NCBI RefSeq assembly: GCF_026241515.1
Contig: NZ_JAPHPW010000015.1
Location: 58,971-122,970 of the forward strand
DNA: 64,000 nucleotides
From: Vibrio sp. 14G-20
GTDB taxonomy: Bacteria > Pseudomonadota > Gammaproteobacteria > Enterobacterales > Vibrionaceae
Direction: 5' to 3'
The notes under the pieces were generated by a model that did no database searches, was not told where the DNA came from, and saw only the letters and a list, made by a program, of their open reading frames with translations. Shown piece after piece: positions 25,568-34,537 of this stretch. The stretch's first letter is position 1; each line of letters starts with the position of its first letter. The position numbers were made by a program, and so were the translations under genes.

Positions 25568-26875
25568 ATGATTGCAGTAGAACTGTTTGTCGTCCTGCTC
25601 TTTATCTTTTTGGGGGCCAGAATTGGCGGTATCGGTATTGGTTTTGCCGGTGGTGCTGGTGTTATTGCCCTTTCACTTATTCTTGGCGTTCCAACAAGCC
25701 AATCTTTCATCCCGATCGACGTAATCTTGATCATCATGTCTGTTATCACCGCAATTGCTGCAATGCAAGTTGCTGGCGGTATGGACTGGCTGGTACAAAT
25801 TGCAGAAAACTTTTTGCGTAAACACCCTGAACGCATCACCTTTTATGCTCCAATCGTGACCTTTGTAATGACATTGATGGCGGGTACTGGTCACACAGCA
25901 TTCTCTACGCTTCCTGTTATTGCAGAAGTAGCAAAAGGCCAAGGCGTGCGTCCTTCTCGTCCACTGTCTATCGCAGTTGTCGCTTCTCAAATTGCTATCA
26001 CAGCTTCGCCAATCTCGGCAGCGGTTGTGGCTTTCGCAGCAATGCTGGCACCATTTGGTGTTGATTACCTAACGCTATTGATGGTTTGTATCCCAACCAC
26101 CTTCATCGCTTGTATGGTTGGTGCAGTTGTTGCTAACTACATGGGTAGCGAACTGAAAGACGATCCTGTTTACCAAGAGCGTCTAGAGAAAGGTCTAATC
26201 AAACTGGCAACAGAAGAGAAGCGCGAGATCCTTCCAACAGCGAAGAAAGCAACTTACATCTTCCTAGCAGCGATTGGTTTCGTGGTTTGTTATGCAGCGG
26301 CTATCTCTAGCTCTGTTGGCCTAATTGAAAACCCAGCTCTGGGCCGTAACGAAGCAATCATGTCTGTGATGCTGGCAGCAGCTGCTGCAATTGTTATGTT
26401 CACTAAGATTGATGCTGCGAAGATCTCTTCAGCACCAACATTCCGCTCTGGTATGACGGCATGTGTATGTGTACTTGGTGTAGCTTGGTTAGGTTCAACG
26501 TTTGTAAACGCACACGTTGCTGAGATCAAAGACGTAGCAGGCGCTCTACTGGCTGACTACCCATGGATGCTGGCTCTTGTTCTGTTCTTCGCTTCTATGC
26601 TGCTTTACTCTCAAGGCGCAACAACCGTTGCACTTATGCCTGCAGCTCTAGCGATTGGCGTAGCACCACTAACAGCCGTAGCTTCTTTTGCTGCAGTAAG
26701 TGCGTTGTTCGTACTTCCAACTTACCCAACGCTACTGGCAGCGGTTGAGATGGATGACACAGGCTCAACGCGCATTGGTAAGTACGTATTTAACCACCCA
26801 TTCTTCATTCCTGGTGTGGCAACAATCAGTACAGCGGTAGCACTAGGCTTCGCGTTCGGTGGTCTGTTCATCTAA
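25568..26875 (+). CDS. dcuA: Anaerobic C4-dicarboxylate transporter DcuA
   Basis: Inner-membrane antiporter for aspartate, fumarate and succinate. The start is ATG 25568, preceded by TGAGGTG; a GTG at 25559 is within that ribosome-binding site. 435 residues compares with 433 in E. coli DcuA. Typical segments are FLGARIGGIGIGFAGGAGV, AAMQVAGGMDWLV and TGHTAFSTLPVIAEVAKGQGVRPSRPLS, followed by IAITASPISAAVV. About ten hydrophobic segments. Sequence is closer to DcuA than DcuB. It sits after aspA, as in E. coli. Confidence 0.94.
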   Translation: MIAVELFVVLLFIFLGARIGGIGIGFAGGAGVIALSLILGVPTSQSFIPIDVILIIMSVITAIAAMQVAGGMDWLVQIAENFLRKHPERITFYAPIVTFVMTLMAGTGHTAFSTLPVIAEVAKGQGVRPSRPLSIAVVASQIAITASPISAAVVAFAAMLAPFGVDYLTLLMVCIPTTFIACMVGAVVANYMGSELKDDPVYQERLEKGLIKLATEEKREILPTAKKATYIFLAAIGFVVCYAAAISSSVGLIENPALGRNEAIMSVMLAAAAAIVMFTKIDAAKISSAPTFRSGMTACVCVLGVAWLGSTFVNAHVAEIKDVAGALLADYPWMLALVLFFASMLLYSQGATTVALMPAALAIGVAPLTAVASFAAVSALFVLPTYPTLLAAVEMDDTGSTRIGKYVFNHPFFIPGVATISTAVALGFAFGGLFI

Positions 26876-26898
26876 CATTCGCTGATGATTAAAATTTA

Positions 26899-26925
26899 AA
26901 AGGAAGCTTCGGCTTCCTTTTTTGT
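26899..26925 (+). terminator. Terminator after dcuA
   Basis: Stem GGAAGC/GCTTCC with TTCG loop (26902-26917), flanked by AAAA and a long T run. Confidence 0.88.
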
Positions 26926-26940
26926 TTTCTACTCATGTGA

Positions 26941-26960
26941 TATTTGATACACGTCAAATA
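26941..26960. promoter_or_regulatory. FNR-like palindrome after dcuA
   Basis: TATTTGA-TACACG-TCAAATA is a perfect 7-base inverted repeat. Within it TTGAT-ACAC-GTCAA matches the FNR consensus TTGAT-N4-ATCAA at 9 of 10 positions. It lies 425 bases before the antiporter gene, far for a normal promoter unless the leader is long. Confidence 0.5.
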
Positions 26961-27384
26961 ACCATTATAAACTTCAAAAACCGCTCAAAAATAAAGTTTG
27001 AATAAAATTCCAAGATTATTCAACTCAACCAGAAGCAACACCTATCAAATCAATCTCCCCTCACTTTCCTTTAATCTATAGCGAATATTAATCCAAGCTA
27101 ACCAACCAAAAAACCTTGCCATTTTTTTCACCATTTCCCAGTCCATTCATTAGCGATTATTTTTGTGAACAACACCAAAATTAAATAGTTAAGTAAGGAA
27201 TAAAATAACCGCAGCTAAAATAAATCTAAATTCATTTGGATTGGTAAATATAAAAATAACCTTAATTTAAAGTCAGCAACTTTTTATCGTTGGGCACTTT
27301 ATAATAGTCAATGTATTTACAATCTATAAATCATTAGTCGCTAATTCACATCACTTCTATTTAAGATGATGTAAGGAGATAGCC
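26961..27384. other. AT-rich gap before the antiporter gene
   Basis: About 420 bases, very AT-rich, with no credible gene. Apart from the FNR-like palindrome at its left end I see only a good ribosome-binding site (GTAAGGAGAT) at the right end and no convincing operator. Confidence 0.5.
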
Positions 27385-28833
27385 ATGACAACTCAAACGA
27401 TACCAAGCGAGACAAAAAAGGGCGGCTTCTTTGCCAATTTTAAATTCCCTTCTGCTTATACAATTTTATTTATTCTTATTGCGTTCGTAGCGCTCCTTAC
27501 CTGGGTTGTTCCAGCAGGCCAATACGACCGAGCCATGAACGAAGAACTCGGTCGAGAAGTACCCGTAACCGGAACCTATCAAGCGGTAGAAGGTAACCCT
27601 CAAGGTGTGATTGATGTACTGCTCGCGCCTATTGACGGTTTCTACGACCACAATAGCTATGAAGCTGCGGCCATCGACGTTTCACTGTTCATCTTAATCA
27701 TTGGTGGCTTCTTAGGGCTAGTAACCAAAACTGGCGCGATTGATGCCGGTATCGAACGTGTCACCGCCCGCTTAGAAGGGCGAGAAGAGTTGATGATACC
27801 GATACTGATGGCGCTGTTTGCTGCTGGCGGTACCGTCTACGGCATGGCGGAAGAATCACTGCCATTCTATACGCTGCTAGTACCAGTAATGATGGCCGCT
27901 CGCTTTGACCCTTTAGTTGCTGCTGCCACGGTACTGCTTGGCGCAGGGATTGGGGTGTTAGGTTCCACCATTAACCCATTCGCGACCGTGATCGCTGCCA
28001 ACGCCTCTGGTATTCCATTTACCGATGGTATCGTACTGCGTGTCGGTATGCTGATTGTTGGTTGGGGTATTTGTGTCGCTTACGTTATGCGTTACGCAAG
28101 AATGGTTCAAGCCGATCCAAGCAAATCGATTGTGTACGACAAGTACGAAGAGAACAAAGCGCACTTCTTAGGTAATGCGAGCGGCGAAAAACTTGAATTC
28201 ACCATGACTCGCAAACTGATTCTGACCATTTTTGGTGGCTCGTTCGCTGTGATGATTTACGGCGTATCCGTTGCTGGATGGTGGATGGCTGAAATCTCCG
28301 CGATGTTCTTAGCAGCAACTATCATCGTTGGTATTGTGTCTCGCATGAGCGAAGAAGAGTTTACCACTAGCTTCATTGACGGTGCTCGAGACCTACTGGG
28401 TGTAGCGCTTATCATAGGTATCGCACGTGGTATTGTGGTGGTGATGGACCGCGGTATGATCACAGACACTATTCTCTTCTCTGCAGAACAAATGGTGACC
28501 GGGCTATCTTCGGTTGTCTTTATTAACGTGATGTTCTTCCTAGAGATTCTATTGTCATTCTTGGTACCTTCGACCTCTGGTTTAGCGGTACTGACTATGC
28601 CAATCATGGCACCACTGGCTGACTTTGCAGGCGTAGGTCGTGACCTTGTTATCACCGCTTACCAATCAGCTTCTGGCTTGGTGAACTTAATCACACCAAC
28701 CTCTGCGGTAGTAATGGGTGGTTTGGCGATAGCTCGTGTCCCTTACGTACGCTGGGTTAAATGGGTAATGCCATTAATCGGTATCTTGATGGTGTTCTGC
28801 ATCATTGTGCTGAGTATTGGTGCACTTATCTAG
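27385..28833 (+). CDS. YfcC/ArcD-type basic amino acid antiporter
   Basis: 482-residue membrane protein of the YfcC (DcuC-superfamily) group, with about twelve hydrophobic segments. A short cytoplasmic start is followed by FPSAYTILFILIAFVALLTWVVPAGQYDR, the family's first helix and PAG motif. FAAGGTVYGMAEESLPFY and the C-terminal SASGLVNLITPTSAVVMGGLAIARVPY are also typical. Proteins of this family act as arginine/ornithine exchangers (ArcD2-like) next to arginine deiminase genes. arcA, arcC and argF follow downstream, so arginine-ornithine exchange is the best inference; the substrate is not proven by sequence. Confidence 0.82.
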   Translation: MTTQTIPSETKKGGFFANFKFPSAYTILFILIAFVALLTWVVPAGQYDRAMNEELGREVPVTGTYQAVEGNPQGVIDVLLAPIDGFYDHNSYEAAAIDVSLFILIIGGFLGLVTKTGAIDAGIERVTARLEGREELMIPILMALFAAGGTVYGMAEESLPFYTLLVPVMMAARFDPLVAAATVLLGAGIGVLGSTINPFATVIAANASGIPFTDGIVLRVGMLIVGWGICVAYVMRYARMVQADPSKSIVYDKYEENKAHFLGNASGEKLEFTMTRKLILTIFGGSFAVMIYGVSVAGWWMAEISAMFLAATIIVGIVSRMSEEEFTTSFIDGARDLLGVALIIGIARGIVVVMDRGMITDTILFSAEQMVTGLSSVVFINVMFFLEILLSFLVPSTSGLAVLTMPIMAPLADFAGVGRDLVITAYQSASGLVNLITPTSAVVMGGLAIARVPYVRWVKWVMPLIGILMVFCIIVLSIGALI

Positions 28834-28882
28834 ACAGCCCTAACCAACAAGCTTCAGATAACAAGCTTCATCTTCTCGTTCA

Positions 28883-28909
28883 AAGCCGCTTTCTTAGCGG
28901 CTTTTTTTG
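28883..28909 (+). terminator. Terminator after the antiporter gene
   Basis: Stem AAGCCGCT/AGCGGCTT (28883-28890, 28896-28903), loop TTCTT, followed by seven T. It separates the antiporter gene from arcA. Confidence 0.9.
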
Positions 28910-29667
28910 TCACTATCGTTCACCAACAAGACCCTTCCATCGAAACACCCTCACGAGCTGCGCACGCCTCATCTAAAGCCTCTCTATTACCTATCTCAGT
29001 AGCAAAGCTTAAACGAGCAAAAATCACTTGCGACAAAGAGTAAGCCAACGTTTAAACATCAAGGTTAAGGCTAATAAAACGCCAACTATTCTTCGTTATT
29101 ATATTTATACAAATATTTAGTCATTTATTAGCGTTAATTATATTCTAAGTAATTCACTCCATACTCACCAAAGGAGAAATAGTAGTAATTTTTATAGAAA
29201 ACCGACTTAAAACACCCAATTATAAAGTGTGACCACAATAGCTTTATTCGCATTTAAATTGTTAAAAAACAATTAATTCCACGTACAAAATTAAATATCT
29301 AAATACTAACATTGCATACTTCCAATCTAAGCTCATTCTTATCAATAAAACTATTTTGCATATAATCCCTCATAAATTAGATTCTAGCTAGATGAATGAA
29401 AAAAGCATGCATAATATTCCCGAAGAGTTAACTATTTAGAAAGGACTGACAATAGTTGAAAGTGCATAAAGTTTGTTAAAACCCTTGATTTTAAAGGGCT
29501 GCAGGATAAAAAACGATTTGTGATAGATCTCTAAGAATACCTGACTAGCAGGCGTAATATTAATTCCAGACAAGAGATATGAATAAAATAATTCATTCTT
29601 CTCAACTGAAAATAAATAATTGCTCTTAGCGATAAAAGTAATTCAAATATATAAGAGAGAGACGATC
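28910..29667. other. Long AT-rich region upstream of arcA
   Basis: About 760 bases without a credible gene. It contains a TATAAT at 29361-29366 and a hairpin AATTGTT-AAAA-AACAATT (29257-29274). The inverted repeat ATGAAT-N6-ATTCAT (29579-29596) resembles an ArgR half-site pair. The region probably holds the arcA promoter and operators, and an unannotated small RNA cannot be excluded. Confidence 0.5.
29579..29596. promoter_or_regulatory. Possible ARG box upstream of arcA
   Basis: ATGAAT-AAAATA-ATTCAT is a perfect inverted repeat with the TGAAT/ATTCA halves of ArgR boxes, but the spacer is two bases longer than the E. coli consensus. It ends 71 bases before the arcA start. Confidence 0.35.
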
Positions 29668-30891
29668 ATGAGTAAGTTCTATGTAGGTTCTGAAATAGGT
29701 CAATTACGCCGCGTTCTAGTTCACCGCCCAAGACGCGCACTGACTCACCTAACACCCTCTAACTGTCACGATTTGCTGTTTGATGACGTACTGGCTGTTG
29801 AGCGTGCAGGTAAAGAGCATGACGCATTTACTCAAACGCTACGTGATCAAGGTGTTGAAGTTCTTCTTCTTACTGACTTGCTAGCCGACACATTAGCTGT
29901 GCCAGAAGCGAAAGATTGGCTACTAAGCTGCCAAGTATCTGATTACCGTTTGGGTAAAACATTTGCCAATGATGTGCGCTGCTACTTGGGCGACTTACCA
30001 AACCTAGAGCTAGCAAAAATTCTAACAGGCGGTTTGTCTTACGCTGAGATGCCAATGAAATCATCTTCAATGATGCAAGGCATGCACGCACCAACCGACT
30101 TCATTATCGAGCCTCTACCAAACCACCTATTTACTCGCGACACCTCTTGCTGGGTATACGGTGGTGTCTCTATCAATCCAATGGCGAAACCTGCTCGTCA
30201 ACGTGAAACAAACCACGTTCGCGCTATTTACCGTTGGCACCCAACATTCGCAGGCCAAGACTTCATTAAATACTTCGGCGATGAAGAAAAGATCAACTAC
30301 GACAACTCAACGATTGAAGGTGGTGACGTACTTGTACTCGGTCGTGGCGCGGTTCTTATCGGTATGTCTGAGCGTACAACAGCACAAGGTGTTGAGCACT
30401 TAGCATCTAGCCTATTCAAACACGGTCAAGCAAAACAAGTTATCGCAATGCAACTACCAAAACACCGCTCTTGCATGCACTTAGACACCGTTATGACGCA
30501 CATGAACGAAGATACGTTCTCTGTTTACCCTGAAGTCGTGAGTAAGGATGTGCAGTGCTGGAACCTAACTGGCGATGAATCAGGCGCTGTGAAAGTGAAA
30601 GAAGAAGGCTACTTCGTAACGGCTATCGAAAAAGCACTTGGCGTAGACAAGCTAAACCTAATCACAACTGGTGGTGACAACTTCCATGCAGAACGTGAAC
30701 AGTGGAACGACGCGAACAACGTGCTGACTGTTAAACCAGGTGTTGTGGTTGGCTACGAAGGCAATACCTACACCAACGAAAAATACGACAAAGCAGGCAT
30801 TACGGTTCTTCCGATTCCAGGCGATGAACTTGGTCGCGGTCGCGGTGGTGCACGCTGCATGAGCTGCCCAATTGAGCGTGATGGTATCTAA
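29668..30891 (+). CDS. arcA: Arginine deiminase
   Basis: Hydrolyses arginine to citrulline and ammonia, the first step of the arginine deiminase pathway. ATG 29668 follows an AGAGAGAG site; the frame extends upstream but without support. 407 residues, the usual family length. Visible guanidino-modifying features are RRVLVHRP near the start, FTRDTSCWVYGG, the HLDTVMTHMNEDTF segment with the catalytic histidine, and the nucleophile C400 in GGARCMSCPIERD at the end. First gene of arcA-arcC-argF, which would together give one ATP per arginine. Confidence 0.96.
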   Translation: MSKFYVGSEIGQLRRVLVHRPRRALTHLTPSNCHDLLFDDVLAVERAGKEHDAFTQTLRDQGVEVLLLTDLLADTLAVPEAKDWLLSCQVSDYRLGKTFANDVRCYLGDLPNLELAKILTGGLSYAEMPMKSSSMMQGMHAPTDFIIEPLPNHLFTRDTSCWVYGGVSINPMAKPARQRETNHVRAIYRWHPTFAGQDFIKYFGDEEKINYDNSTIEGGDVLVLGRGAVLIGMSERTTAQGVEHLASSLFKHGQAKQVIAMQLPKHRSCMHLDTVMTHMNEDTFSVYPEVVSKDVQCWNLTGDESGAVKVKEEGYFVTAIEKALGVDKLNLITTGGDNFHAEREQWNDANNVLTVKPGVVVGYEGNTYTNEKYDKAGITVLPIPGDELGRGRGGARCMSCPIERDGI

Positions 30892-30962
30892 TCACTAAGA
30901 CGAAACGGCCAAGTTGAATAATCTAAATAATCTCAGCTTGGCCAAAATGAGAGAACACAATT

Positions 30963-31874
30963 ATGACTAAGCAAACTGTTGTTGTTGCACTCGGCGGTAA
31001 TGCCCTACTTCGTCGCGGTGAGCCGTTAGAAGCCGATGTTCAACGCCGTAATATTGAAACTGCGGTTAAAACCATCTCTGAAATCGCAAAAGTGTACAAC
31101 GTGGTATTAGTACACGGTAATGGCCCACAAGTTGGCTTACTTGCCTTGCAAGGTTTGGAATACAAAAAAGTAAACCCGTATCCGCTGGATGTATTGGGCA
31201 GTGAAACTCAAGGCATGATCGGCTACATGCTGATGCAAGAGTTCAAGAACTATCTGCCTAATCGCAACATCTCGTGCATGTTGACCCAAATGACAGTCGA
31301 TCCAAACGATCCTGCATTCGCGGACCCAACCAAGCCGATTGGCCCGATCTACGAAGAAGCAGAAGCGCGTGAGTTAGCAGAGAAATTCCACTGGATCGTA
31401 AAACCTGACGGCCAACATTTCCGTCGCGTAGTACCAAGCCCGCGCCCTACCGGCATTGTTGAACACGAAGCGATCACTCAGCTTATCGATGCGGGTCACC
31501 TTGTGATTTGTACTGGCGGTGGTGGCATCCCAGTGAAAAAAGAAAATGGCAAATTAGTCGGTGTTGAGGCGGTTATCGACAAAGACATGTCAGCGGCTTT
31601 CTTGGCGAAACAATTGGATGCAGATGCACTGCTAATTCTGACCGATGCGGACGCTGTATACCTTGATTGGGGCAAGCCGACTCAACACGCATTGCGCAGT
31701 ACCACGCCAAGCGAGTTAGCAATGTTCGAATTCGATGCAGGCTCAATGGGGCCAAAAATTGAAGCATCGTGCGAATTCATTCAGCAAGGCGGCAAGGTAG
31801 TAGGTATCGGCGCACTCGAAGATGGTTTGCAAATTCTGCAAGGCCAAGCGGGCACCAATATCACCAAAGATTAA
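30963..31874 (+). CDS. arcC: Carbamate kinase
   Basis: Transfers phosphate from carbamoyl phosphate to ADP, giving ATP, ammonia and carbon dioxide. 303 residues of the amino-acid-kinase fold. Conserved features are ALGGNALLRRGEP at the N-terminus, VLVHGNGPQVGLLALQ, RRVVPSPRPTGIVE, VICTGGGGIPV, DKDMSAAFLAKQLDAD and TDADAVYLDWG. It lies 71 bases after arcA with no terminator between, so it is cotranscribed with arcA. Confidence 0.96.
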   Translation: MTKQTVVVALGGNALLRRGEPLEADVQRRNIETAVKTISEIAKVYNVVLVHGNGPQVGLLALQGLEYKKVNPYPLDVLGSETQGMIGYMLMQEFKNYLPNRNISCMLTQMTVDPNDPAFADPTKPIGPIYEEAEARELAEKFHWIVKPDGQHFRRVVPSPRPTGIVEHEAITQLIDAGHLVICTGGGGIPVKKENGKLVGVEAVIDKDMSAAFLAKQLDADALLILTDADAVYLDWGKPTQHALRSTTPSELAMFEFDAGSMGPKIEASCEFIQQGGKVVGIGALEDGLQILQGQAGTNITKD

Positions 31875-31889
31875 CGCACTAGCGAGCTT

Positions 31890-31965
31890 TATCATCTTGA
31901 AAAACTTAAAGCTTGAGAACCTTAAAGCTTAAGAAGCTGAAACCTTGAGAGCTTTTAAAGCTTGC
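31890..31965. repeat. Degenerate AAAGCTT repeats between arcC and argF
   Basis: Several imperfect copies of a unit like CTTAAAGCTTGAGAA occur in this 210-base gap (AAAGCTT at about 31908, 31924 and 31957), with CTTGAGA words between. No perfect hairpin or T tract is seen. Origin unclear. Confidence 0.55.
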
Positions 31966-32084
31966 GAAAACAGAATTAAACGAACAAACAGAACCGAACA
32001 AATTTAACTAAATATTGAATCGCGCTTTCTTGAATTTTCTTTCCCTGTAACAAGGAAGCGCCTAAATCTAAAAAGGAATACATC

Positions 32085-33095
32085 ATGGCTTTTAACCTAC
32101 GCAATCGTAACTTCCTAAAACTACTAGATTTCACTCCACGCGAAATTCAACACTTGTTAGATCTTTCTATGGAGCTAAAAAAAGCGAAGTACAACGGTTA
32201 CGAACAGCCAACACTGACTGGCAAAAACATTGCGCTTATCTTTGAGAAAACCTCCACTCGTACTCGCTGCGCATTTGAAGTAGCGGCATTCGACCAAGGT
32301 GCTCGCGTTTCTTACTTAGGCCCATCTGGCTCTCAAATTGGCCACAAAGAATCAATGAAAGATACAGCTCGCGTTCTTGGCCGTATGTACGATGGCATTG
32401 AATACCGCGGCTTCGGTCAAGAAATCGTTGAAGAGCTAGGCGCTTACGCTGGCGTACCAGTATGGAATGGTCTGACTGACGAATTCCACCCAACACAAAT
32501 CCTGGCTGACTTCCTAACTATGACGGAATACGGCCGTGGTAAACAGCTACATGAGATCAGCTTTGCTTACCTAGGTGATGCTCGCAACAACATGGGTAAC
32601 TCTCTAATGGTTGGCGCTGCGAAAATGGGCATGGACATTCGCCTTGTTGCTCCAAAACAGTTCTGGCCACAAGAAGAGCTATTAGCTCAATGTCGTGAAA
32701 TTGCAGAACACACGGGCGGCAAGATCACGCTAACAGAAGATGTTCAAGAAGGCGTGCAAGGTTGTGACTTCCTATACACCGACGTTTGGGTATCAATGGG
32801 CGAAGCGAAAGAAGCATGGGCTGAGCGCATCAACCTAATGATGCCTTACCAAGTCAACATGGACATGATCAAAGCGACGGGCAACCCACATGTGAAATTC
32901 ATGCACTGCCTACCGGCTTTCCACGGTGAAGACACCACTGTTGGCAAACAGCTTGCTGCTGAATACCCACAACTAAAAGACGGCGTTGAAGTAACAGATG
33001 AAGTAGTTGAGTCTGAATACTCTATCGTGTTCGATGAAGCAGAAAACCGCATGCACACCATCAAAGCAGTAATGGTTGCGACATTAGGCAGTTAA
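32085..33095 (+). CDS. argF: Ornithine carbamoyltransferase
   Basis: 336 residues, OTCase family. The carbamoyl-phosphate loop STRTRCAFE (near residues 56-64), HPTQILADFLTM and the ornithine-binding HCLPAFHGEDT with C275 are present. The reaction is citrulline plus phosphate to or from ornithine plus carbamoyl phosphate. Position after arcA and arcC suggests the catabolic direction (arcB role), but Vibrio often has one OTCase near this site that also serves arginine synthesis, so both roles remain possible. A GAATACATC leader precedes the ATG. A strong terminator follows. Confidence 0.93.
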   Translation: MAFNLRNRNFLKLLDFTPREIQHLLDLSMELKKAKYNGYEQPTLTGKNIALIFEKTSTRTRCAFEVAAFDQGARVSYLGPSGSQIGHKESMKDTARVLGRMYDGIEYRGFGQEIVEELGAYAGVPVWNGLTDEFHPTQILADFLTMTEYGRGKQLHEISFAYLGDARNNMGNSLMVGAAKMGMDIRLVAPKQFWPQEELLAQCREIAEHTGGKITLTEDVQEGVQGCDFLYTDVWVSMGEAKEAWAERINLMMPYQVNMDMIKATGNPHVKFMHCLPAFHGEDTTVGKQLAAEYPQLKDGVEVTDEVVESEYSIVFDEAENRMHTIKAVMVATLGS

Positions 33096-33191
33096 TAAGC
33101 TAAACAACTGAGAATCTAGATAACTAATAATCTAAATAGTTAAGCACTCACTTGTTCACAAGACATTGACAAGTTAAGTGCAGTAGCAGGG

Positions 33192-33247
33192 AAATGCGGG
33201 TGGCATACTTGGGGTTTAACCCTTGGATAAAGCCCGCATTTTTTTTC
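33192..33247 (+). terminator. Terminator after argF
   Basis: AAATGCGGG (33192-33200) pairs with CCCGCATTT (33233-33241), followed by a T run. The 32-base loop carries an inner GGGTT-T-AACCC hairpin. Confidence 0.82.
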
Positions 33248-33374
33248 ATTCGATTGAAGAGATTTTCGCCCCAAAAAACACAAGTTTTTCAGTTTCAACA
33301 AAGGCTTAAATGGAAGTTAAAAACGGACGTTATTTCGCATGAAAATCCATTAAATGAATACTTTACAGAAAGTA

Positions 33375-33402
33375 TTGCATGGCGTTTTTATCTGAGTATA
33401 AT
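33375..33402 (+). promoter_or_regulatory. Promoter of the pyrBI leader
   Basis: -35 TTGCAT (33375-33380) and consensus -10 TATAAT (33397-33402) with a 16-base spacer, about 30 bases before the leader peptide. Confidence 0.65.
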
Positions 33403-33432
33403 CCTCCGCAATTTGTCTTAAGAGAGCAAAAA

Positions 33433-33540
33433 ATGAACTGCAATTTTGTCGCACATGATTGTCAAACTACACGTCCGAGAGTGGCGTTGGTGTCATTTTT
33501 ATTTTGCTCTATTGATCGTTTCGAAGCCTCCTATTTTTAG
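33433..33540 (+). CDS. pyrL: pyrBI operon leader peptide
   Basis: A 35-codon reading frame starting ATG 33433 after an AAGAGAG ribosome-binding site. The peptide begins MNCNFVAHDCQTTRPRV and ends DRFEASYF, with its TAG stop in the attenuator hairpin (loop and first base of the right arm). The mRNA before the hairpin is U-rich (TCATTTTTATTTTGCTC). This is the layout of the E. coli pyrBI attenuator: when UTP is low, RNA polymerase pauses in the U tracts, the ribosome catches up over the leader, and the terminator cannot form. The peptide sequence itself is not conserved with E. coli PyrL. Confidence 0.75.
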   Translation: MNCNFVAHDCQTTRPRVALVSFLFCSIDRFEASYF

Positions 33541-33553
33541 GGGGCTTTTTTTT
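33524..33553 (+). terminator. pyrBI transcription attenuator
   Basis: AAGCCTCC (33524-33531) pairs with GGGGGCTT (33540-33547) with one G-T pair, loop TATTTTTA, followed by eight T. It lies inside the end of the leader frame and 40 bases before pyrB. Confidence 0.88.
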
Positions 33554-33592
33554 GTCCGCAATTTGACTGTATGCATAGAAGGAAGACCCGTT

Positions 33593-34522
33593 ATGGCGCA
33601 TTCGTTATTTAACAAGCACATCATCTCCATACCTGAGCTCACTCGTAATGAACTGGAGCTTATCGTCGACACAGCAGCAAGACTCAAGGCCGAGCCAAAC
33701 CCAGAGTTGCTGAAAAATAAAGTCGTTGCGAGCTGCTTCTTTGAGCCTTCAACTCGAACTCGTCTTTCATTTGAAACCGCTGTTCAGCGTCTTGGTGGCA
33801 CGGTCATCGGCTTTGATAATGGCGGTAACACATCACTGGCGAAGAAAGGCGAAACACTTGCCGATTCAGTGCAGGTGATTTCATCCTACGTCGATGCTTT
33901 TGTCATGCGTCACCCACAAGAAGGGGCAGCACGTTTGGCCTCTGAATTTTCTAACGGTGTTCCGGTGGTAAATGGCGGCGATGGTGCCAACCAACACCCG
34001 ACGCAAACCTTGCTGGATCTGTTCTCGATTTACGAAACGCAGGGCACGCTTGATAACCTCAATGTGGCATTCGTCGGCGACCTAAAATATGGCCGTACCG
34101 TGCACTCATTGACGCAAGCACTATCAAAGTTCAATAACGTGCGTTTCTTCTTTATCGCGCCAGAAGTATTAGAGATGCCAGATTACATCTGTGAAGAATT
34201 AGAAGAGATGGGCATCCAATACAGCACTCACAGCAGCATTGAAGAAGTGGTGCCGGAATTGGATGTTTTGTACATGACTCGCGTACAGAAAGAGCGCTTT
34301 GATGCGTCGGAATACGCACACATGAAATCGGCTTACATCCTAACCGCCGATACATTGAAAGACGCTCGTCAAAACATGAAGGTCCTTCACCCGCTGCCAC
34401 GCGTCGACGAAATCACCACCGACGTTGATAAAACGCCACACGCTTACTACTTCGAACAAGCTGAAAACGGTGTGTATGCACGTGAAGCTTTATTAGCCCT
34501 AGTTCTAAACGACACTTTATAA
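33593..34522 (+). CDS. pyrB: Aspartate carbamoyltransferase, catalytic subunit
   Basis: Committed step of pyrimidine synthesis: carbamoyl phosphate plus aspartate to carbamoyl aspartate. ATG 33593 follows AGAAGGAAG. 309 residues (E. coli 311). The signature FEPSTRTRLSFE near residue 50 binds carbamoyl phosphate. HPTQTLLDLF, RVQKERF and the HPLPRVDEI loop are also present. The reading frame is open upstream through the attenuator, but this is not translated. pyrI follows after 15 bases, forming the pyrBI operon. Confidence 0.97.
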   Translation: MAHSLFNKHIISIPELTRNELELIVDTAARLKAEPNPELLKNKVVASCFFEPSTRTRLSFETAVQRLGGTVIGFDNGGNTSLAKKGETLADSVQVISSYVDAFVMRHPQEGAARLASEFSNGVPVVNGGDGANQHPTQTLLDLFSIYETQGTLDNLNVAFVGDLKYGRTVHSLTQALSKFNNVRFFFIAPEVLEMPDYICEELEEMGIQYSTHSSIEEVVPELDVLYMTRVQKERFDASEYAHMKSAYILTADTLKDARQNMKVLHPLPRVDEITTDVDKTPHAYYFEQAENGVYAREALLALVLNDTL

Positions 34523-34537
34523 GCAGGAGATACAGTC

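Noticed and set aside
26995..27012. ARG box TTTGAATAAAATTCCAAG before the antiporter gene
   Set aside because: Only one half-site is good, and such AT-rich matches are expected by chance in this gap.
33194..33421. 75-codon open frame before pyrL
   Set aside because: It starts in the argF terminator, runs over the pyrL promoter, has no ribosome-binding site and resembles no family I know.
33446..33592. In-frame N-terminal extension of pyrB through the attenuator
   Set aside because: It would be translated across a terminator hairpin, and the annotated start at 33593 has a good ribosome-binding site and gives the family length.
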